Shown here: one piece after another, positions 46,899 through 54,950 of the stretch | Layout: the number at the start of each line of letters is the position of its first letter | Numbering within the stretch: position 1 is the stretch's first letter | DNA from: Staphylococcus sp. IVB6214 | GTDB lineage: Bacteria; Bacillota; Bacilli; Staphylococcales; Staphylococcaceae | NCBI RefSeq assembly: GCF_025558585.1 | Contig: NZ_CP094723.1 | Coordinates: 2,108,001-2,172,000, forward strand | Length of the DNA stretch: 64,000 nucleotides | Reading direction: 5' to 3' | The notes under the pieces: generated by a model | Told to the model about the DNA's origin: nothing | The model's input: only the letters and a program-made list of their open reading frames with translations | Database searches by the model: none | Program-made: the position numbers and the translations under genes

Positions 46899-46911
46899 AG
46901 CCACTTCTTTT
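46899..46911. terminator. Right arm of the split ahpF/DUF1002 terminator
   Basis: AGCCACTTCTTTT, partner of 45611-45623. It still precedes the stop of the convergent DUF1002 gene. Confidence 0.85.
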
Positions 46912-46922
46912 CTTATATGCTT

Positions 46923-47873
46923 TTATACAAATGATACGAGCCAATGCCAGATTCTTGTCACCAATGATACGAACTCATCCCATAATCTCTGCAAGAAATT
47001 ACGCGTCTCTTCGTTATCCAATGATTTCAACGCTTCTAACTTATCGCCCGCTGTCTTTTGAATCGTATCTTTCAGCTCATTTGCCTGTTTTTGATAAGCT
47101 TCAGGATCTTGATTAAGCACATCTGATTGTGCCACATTCATCATCATATTTTGAATCACAGCAATCTCATTATTGCTTAATACATTGTCCAATCCACGCA
47201 CATTCAATGTCTGGTTCACAATGTTGTTAATCGTCAATTCATTAATCTGTTGATCAGACGCCTTGGCTTCCGCAATTTGCGCCTTCATGTCAGCAATCGC
47301 TTCATTCAACGCTTCATCAGAGTAGCCTTCTTTCTCTGCGTTGTTCTCACTGATACGTGCCAATTCATTCAATTCAGCATGTGCATTTTGGATATCTTCA
47401 CTATTCAACGCATTGCCTTGCGCTTCGTAAGCTTTGTATATTCCTGTCAACGCACCTTCACCCGTCACCTGATCAATAGAAGCAATACGAATCGTCGCAT
47501 CTTGAATACCCGACGTAATGGCTGCATTCATATACTGTTCTTTCGTAATACGTGTAATATTTTCAGGCGTTTCAATCTTAACATCTACCCCACGTCCAAA
47601 ACGCTTAGGCTTAATCAGCGCACTCGAATGAATATAGTCATACTCTGTTCCAGTAAAACGAATAACATCTGTATTCGTTACTTGATAAGTCGTTACACTC
47701 TTGCCAACACCCAACTTATCTTTTGTTGCTTCCAATTGATTCTCATTCAAGTCTGCCCCTTGAAGAAAGATTTCTTCCTTAGGCTTGAATTCGTTGGCAG
47801 CATAGGTATTCTGCGCAACACCTACCATCAACAAAGAAGCTGTCAACCCACTGATTAATAGTTTCTTATACAT
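46923..47873 (-). CDS. Secreted DUF1002-family protein
   Basis: 316 aa. Signal peptide KKLLISGLTASLLMVGVAQNTYA, then the DUF1002 body: EEIFLQGADLNENQLEATKDKLGV, TGTEYDYIHSSALIKPKRFGRGVDVKI, EQYMNAAITSGIQDATIRIASIDQVTGEGALTGIYKA. A C-terminal hydrophobic, Trp-rich end (RLWDEFVSLVTRIWHWLVSFV) may bind membrane. Role unknown. GAAGGAAG ribosome site. Confidence 0.85.
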   Translation of the reverse strand: MYKKLLISGLTASLLMVGVAQNTYAANEFKPKEEIFLQGADLNENQLEATKDKLGVGKSVTTYQVTNTDVIRFTGTEYDYIHSSALIKPKRFGRGVDVKIETPENITRITKEQYMNAAITSGIQDATIRIASIDQVTGEGALTGIYKAYEAQGNALNSEDIQNAHAELNELARISENNAEKEGYSDEALNEAIADMKAQIAEAKASDQQINELTINNIVNQTLNVRGLDNVLSNNEIAVIQNMMMNVAQSDVLNQDPEAYQKQANELKDTIQKTAGDKLEALKSLDNEETRNFLQRLWDEFVSLVTRIWHWLVSFV

Positions 47874-48041
47874 ATACTCACTTCCTTCTCCACGCTTTAC
47901 CCTATTTTAACATGAGATACGCATTTAAGTATCAATCCTTAGACGCACAAAAAATTCTGAAAATTCATCTCGCCAAATCCGTTTTTCTATGATATAATCC
48001 TTTTAATTCTTATCATATAACTAAGATATAGGAGGGATACA

Positions 48042-48866
48042 ATGAAATATTTTAAATTTAGTATTATTTTCTTGCTGGCACTGGTGCTTGTTGCATGTGG
48101 CAAAGGGTCAGACAGTAAACAAGAGAATGAAAAATCTTTTACAATCGGTTTCGGTCCCGGAACATACGAAGAAATATTCCGTGGTGGCGCATTGCCTATC
48201 CTAGAGAAAAAGGGCTATGATGTTGAAATCAAAAGCTTCTCTCAAACAGATCAAATCAATCCAGCGATGAAGGATGGTGACATTCAAGCATCTATCTTCC
48301 AAAGTACCGCTTATATGGACAGTATCAACGATAAAATCGATGCAAAAATGATTAAAAATAACGAAGTCCCTACTGCTCCACAGTCACTATGGTCTAAAAA
48401 GCACCAATCACTCGATGACATTCAAGACGGACAAACAATTGCTGTACCTAACGATCCTGTTAACCAAGAACGGGCATTACGTATTCTAGAAGGACTTGGA
48501 TGGATTAAGTTAGACAATAAAACAACAGGCGTAAATTTCAAACTATCAAGCGTTCATCCTGACAAATATGACTTGAAATTCAGCGAAGTTGCAGCACCAC
48601 AAGTTCTTCGTTCACTTGAAGATGTCGACTTTGGTATTGTAAACGGAAACTACATTGCAGATAGCGGTCAAAAAATAAGTGACGCACTTGTCGTTGAAAA
48701 AACACCTGATGCGCATAAAGTAATGTTGAGCATCAACGAGTCGGATAAAGACAAAGCATGGGCGAAAGCATTGCGCGACACATATAAAGACCCTGAATTC
48801 CAAAAATGGTTCCGAGACCACAAAGAATACAGTGGATATATCGAACCAACTAATTGGCAAAAATAA
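48042..48866 (+). CDS. MetQ/NlpA-family lipoprotein (lone substrate-binding protein)
   Basis: 274 aa. Lipobox LVLVAC with Cys19; mature NlpA-type fold (FGPGTYEEIFRGGALPILEKKGYDVEIKSF, IAVPNDPVNQERALRILEGLGWI). It binds methionine or a Met-dipeptide in relatives such as GmpC. No permease genes adjoin; it may share metNI nearby. AGGAGG site. Confidence 0.85.
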   Translation: MKYFKFSIIFLLALVLVACGKGSDSKQENEKSFTIGFGPGTYEEIFRGGALPILEKKGYDVEIKSFSQTDQINPAMKDGDIQASIFQSTAYMDSINDKIDAKMIKNNEVPTAPQSLWSKKHQSLDDIQDGQTIAVPNDPVNQERALRILEGLGWIKLDNKTTGVNFKLSSVHPDKYDLKFSEVAAPQVLRSLEDVDFGIVNGNYIADSGQKISDALVVEKTPDAHKVMLSINESDKDKAWAKALRDTYKDPEFQKWFRDHKEYSGYIEPTNWQK

Positions 48867-48959
48867 CTGCTTAACATTTAAGTCGTATTAGAACAATATA
48901 TCATTTGTCAAACATCTCCAACACTCAAAAATGAACTTGAACTACTCCCTGCTTTCGTA

Positions 48960-48996
48960 AAAGACCTGCGCTCTCATATCGGAGCACAGGTCTTAT
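48960..48996. terminator. Bidirectional terminator between the lone lipoprotein and bioB
   Basis: AAGACCTG-c-GCTC pairs with GAGC-ac-AGGTCTT, followed by TATTT. Serves both convergent genes. Confidence 0.8.
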
Positions 48997-49000
48997 TTCA

Positions 49001-49984
49001 TTATGATGAAGTTGTCTCTAAGTTTCCATAATCAATCTCATATCCTAAATCTTTGATCATGTCATAATCCAACTGATTAGGTTGTCCACCGGTAATAAGA
49101 TAATCACCTACAAAAATAGAGTTTGCCACCATCAATGCAGTCGCTTGTAAAGAACGTAAATTCACTTCACGTCCTCCTGCAATACGGATTTCTTTGGAAG
49201 GATTCACTAAGCGAAATAACGCCAAAATACGTAAACAACGCATAGGTGTTAACTCATCCATCTCCCCAAACTTCGTCCCTTTAATCGGATGTAAGAAGTT
49301 GACTGGGATACTGTCTGCATCGATCTTTTTTAATGCAAAAGCCATATTGACAATATCTTCATCGCTTTCTCCCATCCCACATATGACACCTGAACAAGGA
49401 GATATGTTGTGTGACTTCATCATTTCTATCGTATCGACACGATCTTGATATGTATGTGTTGTGACGACTTCTTCATGGTACCGTTCACTCGTATTCAGGT
49501 TATGGTTATATCGATCGACACCTGCTGCTTTTAACTTAGCCGCTTGTGCTTCATTCGTTAATCCTAAACAGGCACAGACTTTTAATTGTGGGTGTGCTGC
49601 TTTAATGTGTTCGACGGATGCAGTGATATGATCGACTTCCTTATCACTGGGACCTCTACCACTCATCACAATGCAATATGTCCCTATCTCATTTTCTACT
49701 GCAACTTTGGCACCTTCTGTAATTTGATTTTCTGGAATCAACGTATATCTTTGTTTCTCTTTCATATCTTTAGACTGCCCGCAGTAACCACAGTCTTCCG
49801 GACAAATACCACTCTTCGCATTTAATATCATGTTCAACTTTATTTTGTGTCCATAATAATGTTTCCGTAGTTGATATGCTTCGTAGACGAGTGACATCGT
49901 GTCGTATGAGGCATCTGTAAATAATTCCAATGCTTTTTGTTGTGTTAGTGCTACTCCATCAAGGATATTACGTGCAATATTCAT
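49001..49984 (-). CDS. bioB: Biotin synthase
   Basis: 327 aa, radical SAM. The cluster motif is [13 protein letters not shown] (CxxxCxxC). Later [51 protein letters not shown], and the Arg of [11 protein letters not shown] for the 2Fe-2S site. Makes biotin from dethiobiotin. Upstream BirA-type operator indicates biotin control. No other bio gene adjoins. Confidence 0.95.
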   Translation of the reverse strand: MNIARNILDGVALTQQKALELFTDASYDTMSLVYEAYQLRKHYYGHKIKLNMILNAKSGICPEDCGYCGQSKDMKEKQRYTLIPENQITEGAKVAVENEIGTYCIVMSGRGPSDKEVDHITASVEHIKAAHPQLKVCACLGLTNEAQAAKLKAAGVDRYNHNLNTSERYHEEVVTTHTYQDRVDTIEMMKSHNISPCSGVICGMGESDEDIVNMAFALKKIDADSIPVNFLHPIKGTKFGEMDELTPMRCLRILALFRLVNPSKEIRIAGGREVNLRSLQATALMVANSIFVGDYLITGGQPNQLDYDMIKDLGYEIDYGNLETTSS

Positions 49985-50020
49985 ATCAAAACCTCCTCAA
50001 TATAGAAGTATTATAGCATA

Positions 50021-50053
50021 ATTGTAATCTTTTTTTATATTTAAGTTTACATT
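50021..50053. promoter_or_regulatory. BirA-type biotin operator before bioB
   Basis: ATTGTAATC, exactly 15 nt, GTTTACATT. This fits the Gram-positive BirA site (TTGTWAAC-N15-GTTWACAA) with one or two changes. A TATAAT -10 for bioB lies about 10-15 nt closer to the gene. Confidence 0.75.
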
Positions 50054-50166
50054 CGTGGTAGCCACATAAATACCAAGTAATATGAATATATTATGTTATT
50101 TTTACTACAAAATTTATCTATAACATAAAGGTTTAACTTTATTTTCAGAAAATAACCAATATTGTG

Positions 50167-50195
50167 TTGACTCGATGTAAAATGTAGCCTACAAT
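50167..50195 (+). promoter_or_regulatory. Promoter of metNIQ
   Basis: TTGACT (50167-50172), 17 nt, TACAAT (50190-50195). Confidence 0.75.
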
Positions 50196-50212
50196 AACAA
50201 TCATTACTAATT

Positions 50213-50225
50213 AAGTCGGAATTAA
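50213..50225. promoter_or_regulatory. Shared sulfur-gene motif AAGTCGGAATTAA (metN copy)
   Basis: Identical to the copy before tcyP. It lies just after the predicted transcription start and overlaps the region before the metN ribosome site. Confidence 0.5.
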
Positions 50226-50235
50226 GGAGGCTCGT

Positions 50236-51273
50236 ATGATTACGTTTCAAAATGTCAGTAAAACATTCAGTAAAAAACAGACCACTGTGCATGCATTAAA
50301 TGATGTTTCTTTCACCGTTGACCAAGGCGACATATTTGGCGTTATTGGTTATAGTGGTGCCGGTAAGAGTACATTAGTAAGACTCGTCAATCAGCTAGAG
50401 AAACAAACATCAGGCGATGTATATGTCGATAATCATCACTTAAATACATATACACCTGCAGATTTGCGCAAAGTCAAAAAAGATATCGGCATGATCTTTC
50501 AACATTTTAACCTTCTCAACTCAAAAACAGTCTTCAAAAACGTTGCAATGCCACTCATTCTCAGCAGTATTAATCCAACAGAAATCAAGAAACGTGTCGA
50601 TGAAATGCTCACATTCGTTGGGTTAGAAGGCAAATCACAACAATATCCAAGCGAACTATCTGGTGGACAAAAACAGCGTGTCGCCATTGCACGTGCGCTC
50701 GTCACGAACCCTAAAATTTTGTTGTGTGACGAAGCGACAAGTGCACTCGACCCAGCAACGACAGATGCAATTCTTGATTTATTGAAGAAAACTAATGAAA
50801 CATTCGGTGTTACGATTCTTGTCATCACACATGAGATGAGCGTGATTCAAAAAATTTGTAATCGTGTTGCAGTAATGGAACAAGGCCGTGTAATTGAATT
50901 AGACTCTGTCAAAAATGTGTTCAGTCACCCAAAAACAGAGACTGCTAAACGCTTTGTTTCTACGGTCATTAATACTGAACCGTCAGAACATGTTTTAAAA
51001 CAGATTGCGCATCATGATAATGCACAAGTTTATCGCTTGTTCATCGAGAGTGATCAAATCTCCAATGCGATTGTCAATGACTTGATTGCGACATTCCAAG
51101 TTGAAGTGAACATTATTCATGCCTTTATGACAGAGATTCAAACAGAAGCTGTCGGTTATCTCTGGTTGCAAATCATTGGTGATGCGACACAACAACAAGC
51201 AATTCAAGCGCACTTAACAGAACAACACATTCAATATGAGGAGGTGTCAGCAGATGCTCGGTTCATCCATTGA
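50236..51273 (+). CDS. metN: Methionine ABC transporter ATP-binding protein
   Basis: 345 aa. Walker A GYSGAGKST, Q-loop FQHFNLLNSKTV, signature LSGGQKQR, Walker B ILLCDEATSALDP, H-loop THEM. The C-terminal NIL (ACT-like) regulatory domain follows (VLKQIAHHDNAQVYRLFIESDQISNAIVNDL), which senses methionine in relatives. AAGGAGG site. metI overlaps its end by 20 nt. Confidence 0.95.
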   Translation: MITFQNVSKTFSKKQTTVHALNDVSFTVDQGDIFGVIGYSGAGKSTLVRLVNQLEKQTSGDVYVDNHHLNTYTPADLRKVKKDIGMIFQHFNLLNSKTVFKNVAMPLILSSINPTEIKKRVDEMLTFVGLEGKSQQYPSELSGGQKQRVAIARALVTNPKILLCDEATSALDPATTDAILDLLKKTNETFGVTILVITHEMSVIQKICNRVAVMEQGRVIELDSVKNVFSHPKTETAKRFVSTVINTEPSEHVLKQIAHHDNAQVYRLFIESDQISNAIVNDLIATFQVEVNIIHAFMTEIQTEAVGYLWLQIIGDATQQQAIQAHLTEQHIQYEEVSADARFIH

Positions 51274-51913
51274 TTCATCACAGTTACTTGAAGCACTTTA
51301 CCAAACACTGTATATGGTATCTGTCGCACTTGTTATCGGTGCATTGATCGGGATTCCACTCGGCATTTTACTTGTGGTCACACGTCCAAATGGTATCTGG
51401 CCAAACGCCTTGATCCACCATGCCTTGAATCCAATTATCAATATCTTAAGATCTGTACCATTTATTATTTTGCTCATCGCAATTGTACCATTTACAAAAC
51501 TATTGGTCGGTACGTCTATTGGAACAACAGCTGCGATTGTACCATTAACCGTTTATGTGGCACCTTATATCGCCAGACTCGTCGAAAACTCTTTATTAGA
51601 AGTAGATGACGGTATTATAGAAGCAGCCCATGCGATGGGGGCATCACCTATCCAAATTATACGCTATTTCTTATTACCAGAAGCACTCGGCTCACTGATC
51701 TTGTCTATCACAACTGCCATTATTGGTTTGATTGGTGCGACTGCGATGGCTGGTGCGGTCGGTGGTGGCGGTATCGGTGATATGGCACTGGTATATGGCT
51801 ATCAGCGCTTTGATACATTCGTCATTCTCATCACCGTTGTCGTTTTAGTCATCATTGTGCAACTGATTCAGTCACTCGGTAACGTACTCGCAAGAAAAGT
51901 CAGAAGAAATTAA
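51254..51913 (+). CDS. metI: Methionine ABC transporter permease
   Basis: 219 aa from the ATG at 51254 (GGAGG site, within the metN end). BPD_transp_1 permease with five TM helices and the EAA loop EAAHAMGASPIQIIRYFLLPEALGSL. The GAVGGGGIGDMALVYGY C-terminal motif is typical of MetI. Confidence 0.95.
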   Translation: MLGSSIDSSQLLEALYQTLYMVSVALVIGALIGIPLGILLVVTRPNGIWPNALIHHALNPIINILRSVPFIILLIAIVPFTKLLVGTSIGTTAAIVPLTVYVAPYIARLVENSLLEVDDGIIEAAHAMGASPIQIIRYFLLPEALGSLILSITTAIIGLIGATAMAGAVGGGGIGDMALVYGYQRFDTFVILITVVVLVIIVQLIQSLGNVLARKVRRN

Positions 51914-51933
51914 ACTTAGGGGGTTTTATCAAT

Positions 51934-52779
51934 ATGAAAAGAATTATTACGATACTACTTGCAGCTATTTTTGTATTAGCTGCTTGTGGTCAAAACACTG
52001 ACAATCAAAAGAAAGTAACAATTGGTATCGCTTCAAATGATTCCAAAGCATGGGAAAAAGTTAAAGAACTAGCGAAGGAAGAAGATATTGATTTGGAGAT
52101 TAAGCAATTCTCTGATTACAATGTACCAAACAAAGCGCTAAGCGACAGGGATATTGATATGAACGCCTTCCAGCACTTTGCTTTCCTCGATACATTCAAA
52201 AAAGAGAATAAAGGGACAGATATCACACCAATTCGTACATCTGTACTCGCACCACTCGGTATTTACTCTGAAAAAGTGAAGGACGTAAAAGATGTAAAGG
52301 ATGGCGCTAAGGTAGCCATTCCTAATGATATTTCAAACCAAGCACGCGCATTAAAACTGCTCGAAAAAGCAGGCTTACTAGAACTTAATGATGACTTCGG
52401 TCTTTCTAGCTCAATCAAAGACATCAAAAACAACCCGAAAAACTTAGATATCACTGCCGTGGATGCACAACAAACAGCACGTGCCTTGTCAGATGTAGAT
52501 ATTTCGGTTATTAATAATGGGGTTGCATCAAAAGCAGGTTTAGATGCGAAGAAAGATCCTATTTTCCTTGAAGATTCAAAAGGGGACACTACAAAGCCTT
52601 TCATTAACATTATCGCAGTGAATACAAAAGACAAAGACAACAAAACATTCCAACGCATCGCCGAACTTTATCACTCTGATGAAGCAAAAGATGCCTTAAA
52701 AGAAGATACTAAAGACGGTGAAATTGTCATCGACTTGAAACCATCAGAAATTAAGGAAATTGAAGATAACTTGAAATAA
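51934..52779 (+). CDS. metQ: Methionine-binding lipoprotein
   Basis: 281 aa. Signal with lipobox LAAIFVLAAC; NlpA fold (DMNAFQHFAFLDTFKKENKGTDITPIRTSVLAPLGIYSEKVKDV, AIPNDISNQARALKLLEKAGLLEL). Delivers methionine to MetNI. GGGGG site; last gene of metNIQ. Confidence 0.95.
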   Translation: MKRIITILLAAIFVLAACGQNTDNQKKVTIGIASNDSKAWEKVKELAKEEDIDLEIKQFSDYNVPNKALSDRDIDMNAFQHFAFLDTFKKENKGTDITPIRTSVLAPLGIYSEKVKDVKDVKDGAKVAIPNDISNQARALKLLEKAGLLELNDDFGLSSSIKDIKNNPKNLDITAVDAQQTARALSDVDISVINNGVASKAGLDAKKDPIFLEDSKGDTTKPFINIIAVNTKDKDNKTFQRIAELYHSDEAKDALKEDTKDGEIVIDLKPSEIKEIEDNLK

Positions 52780-52791
52780 CAATCCAAAGAA

Positions 52792-52842
52792 AAGCGGTAA
52801 CCACCCTCTCAAAGGAATGAGATTCGGTCGTTACCGCTTCTT
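52792..52842. terminator. Bidirectional terminator between metQ and ulaA
   Basis: AAGCGGTAAC (52792-52801) pairs with GTTACCGCTT (52830-52839) around a long loop that can itself fold (CTC/GAG). Confidence 0.85.
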
Positions 52843-52845
52843 TAT

Positions 52846-54204
52846 TTATTTCTCTTGTGCATATTTGTCGTCTGAGCGTTTTTGGAACATCACTGCTAAC
52901 ACCGCTACAATCGCAATCAGTGCTGCAATACCGATTGTACCAAGGTATTTTGTAATGTAACCAACAATGATACCCACTGCCAAGAAATCTGTATCTGAGA
53001 ATGTTGTTGCCGCTGAACCTAGCTCACCCATGAATGGAATGAACAATAATGGCAAGAATGTGATCAACAAGCCGTTAAGCGCTGAACCTGCCACTGCACC
53101 TTTGATACCACCACGTGCATTACCGAACACACCTGCTGTGGCACCTAAGAAGAAGTGTGGCACAACACCAGGTAGAATCACAACGCCACCAAGTAAGAAC
53201 ATGATGAACATGCCAATAACACCTGTGATGAAACTTACAAAGAATCCAATAAGCACAGCGTTTTGCGCATATGGGAAGACAATCGGACAGTCTAAAGCTG
53301 GTTTTGTATTTGGTACGAGTTTTTCAGAAATACCTTTAAATGCTGGAACAATTTCTGCTAAAATCAAGCGTACACCTGTCAAGATAATGAATACACCTGC
53401 TGCGAATGTAACACCTTGAATGACTGAGAATACGATGAAGTTTGTACCATCGCTTAACTCTGTATGAACATACTGAGGACCTGCGAATAATGCTGCGATG
53501 ATGTATAGAACGATCATTGTTAATGAAATACTAATTGTACTTTCTCGTAAAAAGCTTAATCCTTTAGGAAACTTAATGTCTTCTGTAGATTTTGATTTTC
53601 CTGCAAACAGCTTCCCAACTTCACCTGCAGCCCAATAGCTGACTGTACCAAAGTGACCGATTGCCACTTGATTTGATCCAGTAATTTTTGTCATTGTAGA
53701 CTGACCTAATGCTGGTAACACTGCCATGATCAAGCCTAAAATCAATGAACCTAAGACAACTGTTAATGTACCTGTGATATTACCTACTGTAAGCAATATC
53801 GCTAAGAATGCTGCCATATAAAATGTATGATGCCCTGTTAAGAAAATATACTTAAGGTTTGTAAAACGTGCGATTAAGATGTTTACAAGCATCCCGAACA
53901 TCATAATCAGCGCTGCTGTCGTACCATATTCTTTCAATGCGATAGAGATAATCGCTTCGTTGTTAGGAACAACCCCTTGTACACCAAATGCTTCCTGAAA
54001 CATCTGACCAAATGGCTCCAAAGAGTTCGTAACGACACCTGCACCGGCACTTAATACAAGGAATCCCAAAATCGTTTTAATCGTACCTGACGTAATATCT
54101 GCTGCTGATTTCTTTTGGACAACCAATCCGACAAATGCGATTAATGCGACGAGAATTGCGGGTTGGCTAAAAACATCGACGAAAAATCCTAATACTGAAT
54201 TCAT
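52846..54204 (-). CDS. ulaA: PTS ascorbate-type transporter, IIC component
   Basis: 452 aa, about 10-11 TM helices of the SgaT/UlaA family. GVVTNSLEPFGQMFQEAFGVQGVVPNNEAI and IFLTGHHTFYMAAFLA are typical. It forms the sugar channel; L-ascorbate is the likely substrate by family. Last gene of regulator-IIA-IIB-IIC. Confidence 0.92.
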   Translation of the reverse strand: MNSVLGFFVDVFSQPAILVALIAFVGLVVQKKSAADITSGTIKTILGFLVLSAGAGVVTNSLEPFGQMFQEAFGVQGVVPNNEAIISIALKEYGTTAALIMMFGMLVNILIARFTNLKYIFLTGHHTFYMAAFLAILLTVGNITGTLTVVLGSLILGLIMAVLPALGQSTMTKITGSNQVAIGHFGTVSYWAAGEVGKLFAGKSKSTEDIKFPKGLSFLRESTISISLTMIVLYIIAALFAGPQYVHTELSDGTNFIVFSVIQGVTFAAGVFIILTGVRLILAEIVPAFKGISEKLVPNTKPALDCPIVFPYAQNAVLIGFFVSFITGVIGMFIMFLLGGVVILPGVVPHFFLGATAGVFGNARGGIKGAVAGSALNGLLITFLPLLFIPFMGELGSAATTFSDTDFLAVGIIVGYITKYLGTIGIAALIAIVAVLAVMFQKRSDDKYAQEK

Positions 54205-54223
54205 GCCATCTACTCCTTTTCAC

Positions 54224-54508
54224 TTACAATACGTTCATTGATTGAAGCTTCTCTTCTAACTTACCTTGTAATTCTACTTTGTCTAAAATATTATCCAATA
54301 CGATGACTTCTCCAAGACGTTGCGCATTTTCTTCTAAGTCACGTCCACAGATGAATAAGTCTGCCATTTCAGGACTTGCCGTCATAATATCACTGTGTTC
54401 AACTTGAATATCTGAAGGTGCTTGTAATTGTTTTAAAGCCTCCTGTACGTTCATCTCAACCATAAAGCTACTTCCTAAACCGTGTCCACATACTACTAAT
54501 ATTTTCAT
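54224..54508 (-). CDS. ulaB: PTS ascorbate-type IIB component
   Basis: 94 aa. The phospho-Cys is Cys8 in LVVCGHGLGSSFM. It takes phosphate from IIA and gives it to the incoming sugar. AGGAGAGAG site, 1 nt after the IIA stop. Confidence 0.92.
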   Translation of the reverse strand: MKILVVCGHGLGSSFMVEMNVQEALKQLQAPSDIQVEHSDIMTASPEMADLFICGRDLEENAQRLGEVIVLDNILDKVELQGKLEEKLQSMNVL

Positions 54509-54509
54509 C

Positions 54510-54950
54510 TTAATCTCTCTCCTCTAATAATTGTTTAATGTCTTCCTTACTTTGAGCTGCCATTAACGCTTCAACCGTATTGGTATCGCTTAAACGCATA
54601 GCCAAATTTCTCAACACATCTAAGTGTGCCGCTTCATCGACAGCACTTAATACAAAAACTAATGTGGCATAGCGTCCTGTTTCTGAAAAATTAATATGTT
54701 CTTCTAACTTCAATAAACTTAGCCCAACCTTATGAACATCTTCACTCGGTCTCGAATGGGCAATCGCAATCTCTGGTGCAATGACAATATAAGGACCCAT
54801 TTCATGCACGCTATTAATCATTGCATCAACATATGATTGTTCAAAATACCCATATTCAAGTAAAGGTTCTGCTGCTACCCGAATCGCTTCTTCCCAATTG
54901 GTCACACGATCCTGTAACTGAATATGTGATGCTTGAATCATCTCTGACAT
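54510..54950 (-). CDS. ulaC: PTS ascorbate-type IIA component
   Basis: 146 aa. PTS_EIIA_2 domain; phospho-His in PEIAIAHSRPSEDVHKVGLSLL. Receives phosphate from HPr. Directly after the regulator gene (no gap). Confidence 0.9.
   Translation of the reverse strand: MSEMIQASHIQLQDRVTNWEEAIRVAAEPLLEYGYFEQSYVDAMINSVHEMGPYIVIAPEIAIAHSRPSEDVHKVGLSLLKLEEHINFSETGRYATLVFVLSAVDEAAHLDVLRNLAMRLSDTNTVEALMAAQSKEDIKQLLEERD

Noticed and set aside
47250-47858. 202-aa open frame opposite the DUF1002 gene
   Set aside because: Shadow frame, rich in Arg, Cys and Phe with no domain; the minus-strand gene has signal peptide and ribosome site.
50054-50235. SAM riboswitch or T-box before metNIQ
   Set aside because: None of the conserved blocks of either element is present; only a promoter, the 13-mer and a ribosome site are seen.
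52967-53419. 150-aa open frame opposite ulaA
   Set aside because: Antisense of a membrane protein gene; no start signals.
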